The notes below the pieces were generated by a model. It searched no databases, was not told the DNA's origin, and saw nothing but the letters and a program-made list of their open reading frames with translations. 64,000 nucleotides of DNA from the NCBI RefSeq assembly GCF_016587375.1, contig NZ_BNJG01000003.1, positions 1,178,001 through 1,242,000 on the forward strand, given 5' to 3'. Within the stretch, counting starts at the first letter, position 1; each line of letters begins with the position of its first letter. The translations under genes and the position numbers were made by a program. Positions 16,801 through 26,412 of this stretch are shown piece after piece. Source of the DNA: Ktedonobacter robiniae (lineage in GTDB: Bacteria; Chloroflexota; Ktedonobacteria; Ktedonobacterales; Ktedonobacteraceae).

Positions 16801-18015
16801 TTATTCCTCGGCCCCGTGATAGGTGCGCCCACGCCACTGTACGCCTTTGCGCGAGAGCACAAGCCAGGCCGAGCGAGCCAGGATACCCTCGAAGACTGCC
16901 GCGCCCAGCGGGTGGGTCAGGGCCTGCCAGCGCGGTAAGCCTAGCTTGCGATTGAGCCAGAAGCGATACGAAAGCAGCGCCCATAACTCCAGGGCCGTCG
17001 CCCGCGTAATATCCCTCTTACTCAGACCCTTGATTCGTGCAAAGAAGAGCAGTGGCAGGAGGAAGGGCATGATGCAAACGTTAACGAGGCCAACAAGCTG
17101 CACTACTAAGAAGGGTAGGCCTCCGCGATTGCCGAGATAGGCGTTCTTGAGCCAGCCACGCCAGATCTCGCCAAAGGTGCGATACATACGCACAAAGACC
17201 AGGCCGCCCCCGTCCAGAAAACGCGTGCGATAGCCCTGGGCTTTGACCGTACGCGCCAGGTCCAGGTCATCAAGTACGGTGGCACGCAGGCGTGGTGCGG
17301 CATAGCCACCGATGTGCTCATAGACCTCGCGACGAATCAGCATAAACTGACCGGCAGCGATAGCCAGCGGGTTGTTGGGATCATTGACCTGTCGCGGTGG
17401 ATAGAGCATGCTGATACCCATATAGGCGATAGGAATCAGCGCCCTCTCCCAGAAGGTGGGTAGCTCCTGCTCCGCTCCCATGCTAAAGAGATCCGCGCCC
17501 TCCTCCTGCGCCCGCGCAAAGGCCGAGCGCAGCGCCTGAGGCGCGTGACAGGTATCAGCATCGGAGAAGACCAGCCACGCGCCACGCGCCGCCAGCGCCC
17601 CCTGGTGCATGGCGTGTGGCTTCCCCGCCCAGCCAGTGGGAAGTTCCTTTACCTCAACCACGCGCAGTAAATCGCCGTGTGGGTGCTGCTGCTGTATAGC
17701 TTGCAGAATCTCGCCCGTCCTGTCCTGTGAGTCGTCGTTGACAACAATGACCTCAAAGTTACCATAATCCTGCCCCAGGAGTGACTCAACACAGCGCTGA
17801 ATATTGTGCTCCTCGTCACGCGCCGGGACAATGATGGAGACCAGCGGAAGATCACTGACTCTGGGGCGCGCGGCAACCGAGAGGCTCTCCACCCGGTCGC
17901 TCTCGCGCGGCCTTGTGCGCCACCAGTTGATCATATAAAAGCCCGCCACCGCTATAGCATGACTCCATAACAACAGGCGCGGCCAGGATTGCTTCCAGAA
18001 AGGTGTTTTTCGCAT
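16801..18015 (-). CDS. Family 2 glycosyltransferase, membrane-bound
   Basis: A 404-residue GT2 enzyme. An N-terminal hydrophobic helix (residues 10-30) is followed by the GT-A domain: VSIIVPARDEEHNIQRCVES, VIVVNDDSQDRT, the metal-binding DADT (about residue 150) and the acceptor-site segment LRATVLDDLDLARTVKAQGY. Two or three hydrophobic segments near the C-terminus (about 290-380) anchor it to the inner face of the membrane. Similar enzymes glycosylate carotenoids or lipids (CruC-type) but the acceptor here cannot be told. The ATG at 18013-18015 (MRKTPFWK) sits close to an AAGGGAT element; a longer in-frame start at 18159 would run into the opposite gene's leader. Confidence 0.85.
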   Translation of the reverse strand: MRKTPFWKQSWPRLLLWSHAIAVAGFYMINWWRTRPRESDRVESLSVAARPRVSDLPLVSIIVPARDEEHNIQRCVESLLGQDYGNFEVIVVNDDSQDRTGEILQAIQQQHPHGDLLRVVEVKELPTGWAGKPHAMHQGALAARGAWLVFSDADTCHAPQALRSAFARAQEEGADLFSMGAEQELPTFWERALIPIAYMGISMLYPPRQVNDPNNPLAIAAGQFMLIRREVYEHIGGYAAPRLRATVLDDLDLARTVKAQGYRTRFLDGGGLVFVRMYRTFGEIWRGWLKNAYLGNRGGLPFLVVQLVGLVNVCIMPFLLPLLFFARIKGLSKRDITRATALELWALLSYRFWLNRKLGLPRWQALTHPLGAAVFEGILARSAWLVLSRKGVQWRGRTYHGAEE

Positions 18016-18201
18016 ATCCCTTAATTGATTACTTTCTATATAATTTCTTTGTTTAGATTGTATCCTACCGACGCTGCTGAAGCACGCGTCGCGTACCAAC
18101 CCTGGATATTGACAGGCAAACTGCCTTCGCGTACGATGCTCAAGCATACAAGAAAACATAATAGCTACTCTTTGCTAAAGAGACGTGATGGAGAAGAAAG
18201 C

Positions 18202-21200
18202 ATGACACTGGAAGATTTGTTACAAGAGTGTGAGACTTTAACGCATCATGGGCGCATGTACCGCATGGTAGAACTGGGTCTCCTGGCTGTACAGGATGCC
18301 AGCATGCGCGAGCTTATAGCAGCCCTGGCTCGCGGCAACATCTATGAGCGCACCCTGGCGCTCCAATCCTACTATGGCAGCCAGAACTCAGCCCTGGCTC
18401 TCCAGGCGCTCTCCGACCCCTCGCGTTGCGTGCGCTCCCTCGCGCTCCCCCTCGTCTCAATACTATGCAGCGATACAGAGATACAAGCCGCGCTGGATAC
18501 AATATCTAATGACTTACAAGTTATAATCCTTACTAACCTGGCACGCCGCCGTAGGCAAGAGCCAATCAATATGTACATCGAGGCACTTGCGGCACGCCAG
18601 GATGCACGTCTCAAGCGGTTGCTCCCTTTCGCCTCGCTTGACATCGTCACGCACCATCTTGGACAGGTCATTGACAAATTTGAGCTTGATGATTGGAAGC
18701 GCTTGACCAGGAGCCATCCTGCCTTCGCGAGCACTCAGTTACGCGCTCGTATTACCGCCAGCGATGTCCTGGATCAGCAATTCATCCTTCAGGTCAACGC
18801 TGTCATGCCCCTGCTTGCTCAGCTAGATCCCGATGCCGGGCTTGAGCTAGTGCGCGGAGCGCTCACGCTTATTCCCTTTCAACGCTTGAGCATACAATCG
18901 CTCGTTCTCAGACGCCCCAGAGAGATTTTCGACCTACTCAGGCATTCAGGTCAGCAGAGCAGCATAAACTTTAGCAGGGCCATACCCATCCTGGATACAG
19001 AGCAGATTATCGCTCTGTTTACTCATTACGCGACAAACTTTGGCAGCCACCACTTTTTCCATAAATACTTTCGCAAGCTTAAGCCAGAACAGCGCCTTGA
19101 GATCTATACTGCCTGTGCACGTGGTTGGCGCGATAAAGATGGTATTTTACCATTAGACATTATCAAATCTCTGCCGACTGTTCAACGTATGCAGGAGGCA
19201 CACCGCCATATAGCACTTCCGGCGCTGGCAACGTCCCCTATCTCCAGACTACGCTATGCCGCCTTCCTACCCTGGGATGAGGCCCAGGAACTGGTGAGTA
19301 GCTACCTGAACACCCCTGACGCCGATCTGCGCGCTGCGGCTCTTAGCGCCTTGATTGCCTCAGCCCGCTATCAGCGGGAGCGCCTTAGTAATGTGCTGCA
19401 ACTTGTCCGCGTCCGTCGCTATGAACAAGATCCTGTACGGCTCGCTTTACTTAATGCGCTTTCGGAGCTGCCGCGTCATATATGGTCTTCCGCAGACCTG
19501 GACAATCTTGAACAGATCATTCTCGATGCACTCAATGCCCGAGACCTCTCAGCCGCTACTGCGAACACGCTTGAGCGTATTGTGCTACAACTCTTTTCCT
19601 TCCATCCTACATGGTGCTCAACGCAACTGACCAATCTCTATCGTAAACGCGGGTACACGAGCGTCACTAAGCTCTACACCTATATCAGTAAAGCCCATAC
19701 ACAGCTCTTTGCAGATACACTCCTACCGTTGATAAAGGAATGGAAAGGACGCGAACGCGAGGCCGCGCTAGTAAGTCTGGCAAACGCCTTTGGTCCGCGC
19801 TTGCGCGTGATGAGTGAACTGGCAGATATTCTAGAATCTCTCCTGAGCCAGACGCGTCAAGCCTCAACCATAAACACGGCCCTTGAGCTCTTCGCCGAAT
19901 ATCAAAGGCCACGCCTGTCCTCGCTTATTCCACGCTTGCTGGAGCAGGATAAAAGTTGCATTACGCTTACCTCTGTCTCCGCCTATCTCCATCGCAATCG
20001 GCAAGACTTGCTGACCCCCTTCCTGGGACAGCAGGCCTATCAAGGCAGATTTAGCACCGGCAAGACTCGCTATGTCCTTTCCTTTAGCGAAGGATTCTAC
20101 CGCTGGACACCAACGCAACAGGAACTCTTTGCGCTCACCCTGCTTGAGGTCGCGAACGATGAGAAGCGCCCTACCTCTTCTCTCACCTACACTATTCATC
20201 AACTGGCAGCCATGCCAGCGCTCGACCCGGCTTATCTCATTCCCTTCGCGAGCGATACACGTGAGCCAGTACGCGATACAGCCCTGCAAGTGCTGGGTAA
20301 GCTGGATGCCGGTCAGGGTATCCCAATCCTACTTGAAGCCTTAAATGATGCACGCGCTCGTGTCGCTATTTATGCCCTGCGCAAGGCCCTGCTCTCATTG
20401 CCACAGGCTGAAGCGCTCAAGATTTTACGCGGGGTGCCAACCACCCAGGTCACAGTCGCCAAAGAGACCATACGCCTGATCGGAGAACTGGCAACAGAGG
20501 AGGCGTATCGCGAATTGCTCACACTCAACACACATGAGCTCCATCGTGATGTACGCGTGGCCCTCTTGCGTGCTTTCTGGTCCTATTTGGAGCGAGATGA
20601 GACCTGGGAGATATTCAACCAGGCGGCCCATGCCTCCGATATCTCCATCGCGCGTGGCGTGATCCAAATTCCTGCCGATGGACTCTCACCTCAAGCTCAG
20701 AAACGCCTGGCAACCCTGCTCGCCACCTTACTTAACCATCCAGATCCCACTGTGCGTATGCATGTGCTTCAGCGCTGCATGCATCATCCAGTAACCGATA
20801 CTGAGCATACCCTGCTTACCCATCTCTCTGCGCTGCTGAATTCTCCACTACCAGGTGAATGTGCGCTCGCCTCCAGGGCCTTTTTTGCCATCTATATGGG
20901 AAGAGATGCCAACCTTGTCGGAGAAGCTATACGCCAGCTCCTCAATAACCGCCAGGCGTTATATGTTGCCTACAACAATTATCTGCCCACGCTACACAAC
21001 GATCAACGACGCCTGGTACCCACCACGCGGGCCATCTTAAGCGCACTCGCCAGTGATCGGCTTACCATATCCATGCGCCTTAACCTTATTATTCAGGGCC
21101 TCCCCTGGTCGGAGGTAGCACCGGAAATTATGCGCCTGGCAAAGGATCTGCACCCTGATGCCCTGGCAAGAGCAATACAGGCTATCGAAGGGGTCGCGAA

Positions 21201-21408
21201 ACGCCCTGATATTGATTTAGCAACCCTGGAGCAGGCACTTGCAAATAGTCGCGACGAGCGTTTACGTCGTCTCGCGCTCGCTGCTCTCATCACGCAAGGT
21301 AGGCAAGCCAGCGGCTGGACAGATGAACGAATAAAACGCCTGGAGCGCTATAAAGCCGATCTCTCACCCCTGGTCGCTGAGACCGCGCAATTTACCTTTG
21401 TCTCCTAG
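18202..21408 (+). CDS. Very large HEAT-repeat protein
   Basis: A 1068-residue protein made almost entirely of paired amphipathic helices of the HEAT/ARM type (alpha-solenoid), for example around LLPFASLDIVTHHLGQVIDK, EPVRDTALQVLGKLDAG and DARARVAIYALRKALLSL. No catalytic motif, signal peptide or membrane segment is visible, so it is probably a cytoplasmic scaffold that binds a partner protein. The start at 18202 (MTLEDLLQECETLT) follows GGAGAAGAAAG and begins the first helix; in-frame ATGs at 18025 and 18139 have no such site and would overlap the divergent glycosyltransferase promoter. No partner gene adjoins it. Specific function unknown. Confidence 0.82.
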   Translation: MTLEDLLQECETLTHHGRMYRMVELGLLAVQDASMRELIAALARGNIYERTLALQSYYGSQNSALALQALSDPSRCVRSLALPLVSILCSDTEIQAALDTISNDLQVIILTNLARRRRQEPINMYIEALAARQDARLKRLLPFASLDIVTHHLGQVIDKFELDDWKRLTRSHPAFASTQLRARITASDVLDQQFILQVNAVMPLLAQLDPDAGLELVRGALTLIPFQRLSIQSLVLRRPREIFDLLRHSGQQSSINFSRAIPILDTEQIIALFTHYATNFGSHHFFHKYFRKLKPEQRLEIYTACARGWRDKDGILPLDIIKSLPTVQRMQEAHRHIALPALATSPISRLRYAAFLPWDEAQELVSSYLNTPDADLRAAALSALIASARYQRERLSNVLQLVRVRRYEQDPVRLALLNALSELPRHIWSSADLDNLEQIILDALNARDLSAATANTLERIVLQLFSFHPTWCSTQLTNLYRKRGYTSVTKLYTYISKAHTQLFADTLLPLIKEWKGREREAALVSLANAFGPRLRVMSELADILESLLSQTRQASTINTALELFAEYQRPRLSSLIPRLLEQDKSCITLTSVSAYLHRNRQDLLTPFLGQQAYQGRFSTGKTRYVLSFSEGFYRWTPTQQELFALTLLEVANDEKRPTSSLTYTIHQLAAMPALDPAYLIPFASDTREPVRDTALQVLGKLDAGQGIPILLEALNDARARVAIYALRKALLSLPQAEALKILRGVPTTQVTVAKETIRLIGELATEEAYRELLTLNTHELHRDVRVALLRAFWSYLERDETWEIFNQAAHASDISIARGVIQIPADGLSPQAQKRLATLLATLLNHPDPTVRMHVLQRCMHHPVTDTEHTLLTHLSALLNSPLPGECALASRAFFAIYMGRDANLVGEAIRQLLNNRQALYVAYNNYLPTLHNDQRRLVPTTRAILSALASDRLTISMRLNLIIQGLPWSEVAPEIMRLAKDLHPDALARAIQAIEGVAKRPDIDLATLEQALANSRDERLRRLALAALITQGRQASGWTDERIKRLERYKADLSPLVAETAQFTFVS

Positions 21409-21453
21409 CATGAAGTGTGGAAGCGATCTCTCGCCACTGCGTATGACTCGCCG

Positions 21454-21510
21454 GATAGAGGTTGTTGATGGCGCACTGGCTTCGCCAGTGCGCCATCAAC
21501 AACCTCTATC
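21454..21510. terminator. 27-bp inverted repeat after the HEAT-repeat gene
   Basis: Arms 21454-21480 and 21484-21510 match exactly with loop TTC. It lies 45 nt after the stop. No T-tract follows. Confidence 0.75.
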
Positions 21511-21662
21511 TATGTAAAACGTCCCAGGTGCTAGCTTAGTAAGAAGCACACACGCACCTTGAGAGAAGCACTCAGAACATAGCCAGCTACACCGAGAGAC
21601 GCTATGCTTGTTATGGCAAGAAATAGGAACAAACCTGAGCGTGCTTCAAGGAGGAAATCTCG

Positions 21663-22250
21663 ATGCTCAAAACTATCCTGAAATACTGGCTGCTAACAGC
21701 TATTATTATCTCTGGTCTCTTTGTCATTATGTACGGTCTGGCGCAGCAGGTCGAGCGCCTGGGCGCGGATGATCCGCAGATCCAGATGGCCGAGGATGCA
21801 GCGGCACGCCTGGCAAATGGGGCCTCTCCACAACAGGTGGTGCCTACGGAGAAGGTCGATATCGCTACCAGCCTGGCTCCCTACCTTATCGTTTTTGATC
21901 GCGACGGCAAGCCCCTTGCCTCCTCCGCGGAACTCAATGGCGGGACTCCTACTATCCCCGCGGGCATATTTGAGAATGTAAAGCAACAGGGGGAGGATCG
22001 GATCTCCTGGCAACCACAACCCGGTGTCCGCAGCGCCATCGTTGTCACCCAGATAAAAGGGGGAGCAGGCTTTGTGCTGGCTGGTCGCTCCCTACGCGAG
22101 GTAGAGAAGCGCGAGAACGGCCTTGAAGAAATCGCCCTTCTTGGCTGGGGCGGTCTCCTACTTGTAACGCTCCTCGCGATGTTTCTCCTCTTCTGGTGGC
22201 GCCCCCTGAAAGGCGCGACACCTGTTGCCACGCCTCAAGCTCAAAATTAA
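21663..22250 (+). CDS. Two-helix membrane protein with sensor-like outer domain
   Basis: A 195-residue protein with one helix at residues 8-28 and another at about 155-178, framing an extracytoplasmic domain of some 125 residues that contains PYLIVFDRDGKPLASSAEL, a PAS/Cache-like strand-turn of the kind found in histidine kinase sensors. The cytoplasmic tail is only about 17 residues (PLKGATPVATPQAQN), so there is no kinase output. A strong AAGGAGG stands 9 nt before the ATG at 21663. It is 270 nt upstream of a PAS histidine kinase gene cluster on the same strand and might modulate it, but that is conjecture. Confidence 0.65.
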   Translation: MLKTILKYWLLTAIIISGLFVIMYGLAQQVERLGADDPQIQMAEDAAARLANGASPQQVVPTEKVDIATSLAPYLIVFDRDGKPLASSAELNGGTPTIPAGIFENVKQQGEDRISWQPQPGVRSAIVVTQIKGGAGFVLAGRSLREVEKRENGLEEIALLGWGGLLLVTLLAMFLLFWWRPLKGATPVATPQAQN

Positions 22251-22519
22251 AAAACTGAACATATGTACTGTTTCTTGCCCAAACCACTAACCTTCTGCTA
22301 CCATAGACATATATATTCACAATCAAAAGTAAGGCCCTTTCCCCAGCCTCATCTATTTGCGCTTCCCTTACGTGTTAAGTAGTATATGTCTTAGACACCG
22401 GCTATGAGAAACCCTATCGGGCCATTTCCCATCTTTTTCAGCACCACCCGTCTGCGAAGACGCCAAAGTGCTCATCTCATCCTTATAGAAACATAGGGAA
22501 AGGGAGAACAAACAGACGC

Positions 22520-24619
22520 ATGACACAAAATACGCATACTTCCTCCTCGCAAGAAGATCCAGGCTCCATTTCACAACTCCAAAACAATGTACGCCAGGCT
22601 GAACGTCGCTTTCAAGGCGTCTTCGACCAGGCCGCTGTCGGAATGGCTCTGGTCTCCCTTGATGGGCAATGGTTACAGGTCAACCAGAAACTATGCGATA
22701 TTCTGGGTTATACACGTTTAGAGCTTCGTCGTATGACCTTTCAGGATATTACTCATCCTGATGATCTAGATGCAGACCTGGCCTATGTTCAGCAGTTGCT
22801 GGCTGGCAAGATCGAAACATATGCCATGGATAAGCGCTATTTTCGCAAAGATGGCTCTCTCGTCTGGGCACATCTTACGGTCTCCCTGGCTCGGGATAAA
22901 ACCGAAGCGGCGCAATATTTTATCTCAGTTGTCGAGGATATTACCGAGCGCAAGCGCCTGGAAGAGGCGCTCTATGAGCAGCAAGAGGCCACACGTCAGA
23001 TGGCGGCAAATGCTGAGGCCGAGCGTCAACGCTTCTATGATCTCTTTACTCAGGCTCCGGCCTTTATCTGTCTACTTCAGGGACCACAACATGTGTTCGA
23101 GTTCGCCAATGACCACTATCGTCGCCTGGTAGGAAATCGAGGTCTCTGGCAGAAACCAGCACGTGAAGCTTTATCAGACTATGATCCACATTTCTTCGAG
23201 CTACTCGACACTGTATATACCACCGGAAAACCATATATTGGCAAAGAAGTGCTCGTGTATAACGGCGGGCAGGAAAGCTATTTTGATTTTGTCTACCAGC
23301 CTACTCGCGACGCTCTGGGCAAGGTCGATGGCATTCTTGTACATGCAGTCGAAGTCACGGAAAAGGTTCGCGCCCGCGAAAACATTAAGAAAAATGAGCG
23401 GCGCCTGCAACTGGCACAGCGCGTTGGGCGCATCGGCACCTTCGAGTGGAATATTCCCAGCAATAAAATCATCTGGACGCCAGAGCTAGAGGCACTCTAT
23501 GGCCTACCAGCAGGTGGCTTCGAGGGCCGGTACGAGAACTGGGCACAGCGCGTTCATCCCGATGATATCGCGGAAGCCGAAGAGAATCTACAACGTGCAG
23601 TGGCAGGCGGACCTCCTTACAACGTAGAATTTCGTGTGATCTGGCCTGATGGTACGACTCACTGGTTGCGTGGTATGGGCGAGATCATCTCCTACGACGG
23701 CCAGGGCCGTCCCCAGGATATGGTTGGCATTAATATTGATATCACCGGACGCAAAGAGACTGAACAGCAGCTGGTACGCGTAACCCAGGAGCTACAAGAC
23801 TTCGCCAGCATGCTAGAGGACCGCGTCAATCAGCGAACAGAAGCTCTGAACCAGACCAATAAAGAGTTGCAGCGCAGTAACCAGGAATTACAGGAGTTTG
23901 CCTACGTCGCCTCCCATGACCTACAAGAGCCGTTGCGCAAAATCCAATCCTTTGGTAATCTCCTGGAAGAGGACCATGGTAAGGAATTGGGTTCAGGCAA
24001 AATGTACCTGGATCGCATGCGCCAGGCCGCCGCGCGTATGCAGGTCTTGATCAACGATCTGCTTACCTTCTCACGCGTGACAACGAAGGCCCTCCCGTTC
24101 TCTACCATTGACTTAAACCAGATTGCCCAGGAAGTCGTAGATGATTTAGAGGTACAAATCCAGACCACACAGGGAACAGTCGAGATCGGCCAGCTACCAA
24201 CCATCCAGGCCGATCCCGTACAAATGCGTCAGATGCTACAGAATTTAATCGGAAACGGGCTTAAATTCCACCAACGCGACGTTCCACCTGTAATTACCGT
24301 GTCGGCTGAACTTCTTCCCGCGACAGAAGAAGAAGGACAGGCAGAGAACCCTGCACCCGCGTATTGCCAGCTTACCATCAAGGATAACGGCATTGGCTTC
24401 GATGAGAAGTACCTGGATCGCATCTTTATTGTCTTCCAGCGCCTGCATGGCAAAGGACAGTATGAAGGAACAGGGATTGGCCTGGCCGTGGTACGCAAAA
24501 TTGTCGAGCGCCACGAGGGCACCATCAATGCCACCAGCACCCTTGGCGAGGGTTCAACCTTCGTTGTAACCCTCCCTATTTCTCACGCAGCACAACAGGA
24601 GTACACATATGACGAATAA
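22520..24619 (+). CDS. Triple-PAS histidine kinase
   Basis: A 699-residue cytoplasmic sensor kinase without membrane segments. Domains in order: PAS with PAC (about 30-145, ending VVEDITERKRLEE), a second PAS-like domain (172-285), a third PAS of the PAS_3 type (295-412, ending GINIDITGRKETEQ), a coiled coil (412-460), HisKA with phospho-acceptor His466 in VASHDLQEPLRK, and a HATPase_c domain with N-, G1- and G2-type boxes (IGNGLKFH, DNGIGFDEKY, GTGIGLAVV). This HisKA subtype and the adjoining Rcp1-like receiver are as in cyanobacterial phytochrome-class pairs, though no GAF/PHY domain is present. It overlaps the next gene by 11 nt. Confidence 0.92.
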   Translation: MTQNTHTSSSQEDPGSISQLQNNVRQAERRFQGVFDQAAVGMALVSLDGQWLQVNQKLCDILGYTRLELRRMTFQDITHPDDLDADLAYVQQLLAGKIETYAMDKRYFRKDGSLVWAHLTVSLARDKTEAAQYFISVVEDITERKRLEEALYEQQEATRQMAANAEAERQRFYDLFTQAPAFICLLQGPQHVFEFANDHYRRLVGNRGLWQKPAREALSDYDPHFFELLDTVYTTGKPYIGKEVLVYNGGQESYFDFVYQPTRDALGKVDGILVHAVEVTEKVRARENIKKNERRLQLAQRVGRIGTFEWNIPSNKIIWTPELEALYGLPAGGFEGRYENWAQRVHPDDIAEAEENLQRAVAGGPPYNVEFRVIWPDGTTHWLRGMGEIISYDGQGRPQDMVGINIDITGRKETEQQLVRVTQELQDFASMLEDRVNQRTEALNQTNKELQRSNQELQEFAYVASHDLQEPLRKIQSFGNLLEEDHGKELGSGKMYLDRMRQAAARMQVLINDLLTFSRVTTKALPFSTIDLNQIAQEVVDDLEVQIQTTQGTVEIGQLPTIQADPVQMRQMLQNLIGNGLKFHQRDVPPVITVSAELLPATEEEGQAENPAPAYCQLTIKDNGIGFDEKYLDRIFIVFQRLHGKGQYEGTGIGLAVVRKIVERHEGTINATSTLGEGSTFVVTLPISHAAQQEYTYDE

Positions 24620-25103
24620 AGAGACCCTTGTCATTCTAATGGCTGATGATGACGATGATGATATTTTGTTAGCTCAGAAGGCCCTGGAAAAAGGCAAACT
24701 ACTCAATCCTCTCTACACAGTCCATAATGGCGAAGAGTTGCTCGATTACCTCTTACGCAGGGGCGAGTTTACTGATCCAGCCAAGGCGCCACGCCCGGGA
24801 GTCATCCTGCTTGACCTCAATATGCCCCGCATGGATGGGCGCGAGGCACTTAAAGAGCTGAAATCTCACGAGGAATTGCGTGATATCCCCGTTGTGGTCT
24901 TTACTACCTCGAAGGCGGAAGAGGATATCTACCGTTCATACAAACTCGGAGTGAACTCTTTCATTACCAAGCCAGTTACCTTTGAAAACCTGATTGAAGT
25001 AATGCAGATGCTGGGAAAATACTGGTTTGAGATTGTTACTCTACCTCCTGAAGAAAAGAACAATGCGTATGACGATACCAATAATCAGAATTCTGCTCAT
25101 TGA
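24609..25103 (+). CDS. Rcp1-like single-domain response regulator
   Basis: A 164-residue stand-alone receiver. Acidic pocket MADDDDDDILLAQKAL near residues 11-26, phospho-acceptor Asp69 in ILLDLNMPRMDG, switch Thr in VVVFTTSKAEED, and Lys in FITKPVTFENL. The length and the HNGEELLDYLLRRG insert are those of Rcp1-type regulators, which relay phosphate rather than bind DNA. The gene starts inside the 3' end of the kinase gene and its last 41 nt overlap the start of the next hybrid kinase, so the three are surely one operon. Its output is likely protein-protein contact. Confidence 0.92.
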   Translation: MTNKETLVILMADDDDDDILLAQKALEKGKLLNPLYTVHNGEELLDYLLRRGEFTDPAKAPRPGVILLDLNMPRMDGREALKELKSHEELRDIPVVVFTTSKAEEDIYRSYKLGVNSFITKPVTFENLIEVMQMLGKYWFEIVTLPPEEKNNAYDDTNNQNSAH

Positions 25104-26226
25104 GGATGACGAGGAGGATTTTATCCTCCTCCGCAAGCACCTCTCGCGCATCTCGGGAGTGCGCTATGAGCTTGAATGGGAAACCTCGTATATCCATGGC
25201 CTGACGCGCATGCTTGAAGATACCCAACATGATCTCTGCATGCTTGACTATCGCCTGGGTGCTCACAACGGTATTGAACTACTGACAGAGGCCCGCGAAC
25301 ATGGATATGTGCGTCCCATCGTTCTCCTCACGGGTGCGACTGAAGGCGAGATCGATATCCAGGCCCTACAGGCTGGCGCGGATGATTACATCGACAAGGG
25401 TCATTTACAGGGTGAACTCCTGCATCGTATTATTCGCTATGCCATCGAGCGTAAAAAGGCTGAGATTGAGCGCGAGAAGCTGATCAGCGAAAAGATGGCA
25501 GTCCAGGAACTGGAGAAACGCAAAAATGAGTTCATGAGTATGGTAGTTCATGAGGTCAAAACGCCACTCACCAGCATCAAGGGCTATGCTCAATTGCTCA
25601 ACAAACGTTACAAGCGCTCAGAAGATGATCAGGCCCTGCAACTGGTAAATCGCATGAACGCCCAGGTCTCTAAACTCACCAGCCTGCTCGATGACCTCCT
25701 CGATGTCACACGCATCTCTGGTGGAATGTTTTCGATCTCCGAGGAGTTTTTCCCCTTCGATGAGCTGGTAAAAGAGATCGTAGAAGATCTACAGGCAATC
25801 AATGAGCAATTTACGCTTGAGTTGGAAGGCGAGAGTGGCATTACAATTTGGGGTGACCGCATGCGCCTTGGCCAGGTCATTACCAATTTTCTGACCAACG
25901 CCATGAAATACGCCAGTACTAGCCAACGCGTAGTTGTGAAGACCCACCTCTCGGATCAGGATGTAACGCTCTGTGTACAGGATTTTGGTCCGGGCATTGC
26001 TAAAGATGTTCAGGAGAAAATTTTCACGCCTTTCTTTCGCCAGGAACGCCCCGAGCAACGCTCAATCCCGGGCCTGGGACTTGGCCTGCATATCGCTTCG
26101 GAGATTATCAGACAACATGAGGGTCGCATCTGGGTCGAGAGCGAAGAAGGCCAGGGCGCAACCTTCTGCTTCTCCCTCCCCCTTGAGCGCAAGGAAAGCA
26201 TCGTCACCCAACCCGAAACTGTGTAG
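25063..26226 (+). CDS. Receiver-histidine kinase hybrid (REC-HisKA-HATPase)
   Basis: A 387-residue protein with an N-terminal receiver (acidic pair in LLIEDDEEDF, phospho-acceptor Asp62 in CMLDYRLGA, Lys in DDYIDKGHL), a coiled-coil linker (125-157), HisKA with His163 in MVVHEVKTPLT, and a HATPase_c domain ending GLGLGLHIASEIIRQHEGR. Thus the input is another kinase's phosphate, so it can extend a relay started by the upstream triple-PAS kinase. The start at 25063 follows GAAGAAAAGAACA; the frame is open further up but that part reads inside the receiver gene. The last gene of the operon; a long hairpin with a T-run follows the stop. Confidence 0.9.
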   Translation: MRMTIPIIRILLIEDDEEDFILLRKHLSRISGVRYELEWETSYIHGLTRMLEDTQHDLCMLDYRLGAHNGIELLTEAREHGYVRPIVLLTGATEGEIDIQALQAGADDYIDKGHLQGELLHRIIRYAIERKKAEIEREKLISEKMAVQELEKRKNEFMSMVVHEVKTPLTSIKGYAQLLNKRYKRSEDDQALQLVNRMNAQVSKLTSLLDDLLDVTRISGGMFSISEEFFPFDELVKEIVEDLQAINEQFTLELEGESGITIWGDRMRLGQVITNFLTNAMKYASTSQRVVVKTHLSDQDVTLCVQDFGPGIAKDVQEKIFTPFFRQERPEQRSIPGLGLGLHIASEIIRQHEGRIWVESEEGQGATFCFSLPLERKESIVTQPETV

Positions 26227-26229
26227 GGC

Positions 26230-26296
26230 AAGGATAAGGGGCATGTATGTGGAAAATGAACTTAGCTCGTTTTCCACATACATGCCCCTTATCCTT
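26230..26296. terminator. 27-bp hairpin with T-run after the kinase operon
   Basis: Arms 26230-26256 and 26270-26296 are exact complements, loop 13 nt, followed by TTTTG. Starts 3 nt after the stop codon. This is the closest to a classical intrinsic terminator in the set. Confidence 0.85.
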
Positions 26297-26412
26297 TTGA
26301 CGCAGATCTAGCCAAAGGGCTTGACAACCTCGCAGGCTTATGGTGAAATAATACAAGCGACTAATAATAAGTAACCTATATACGCAAATATAGGCAATAG
26401 AGGAATAGAATA

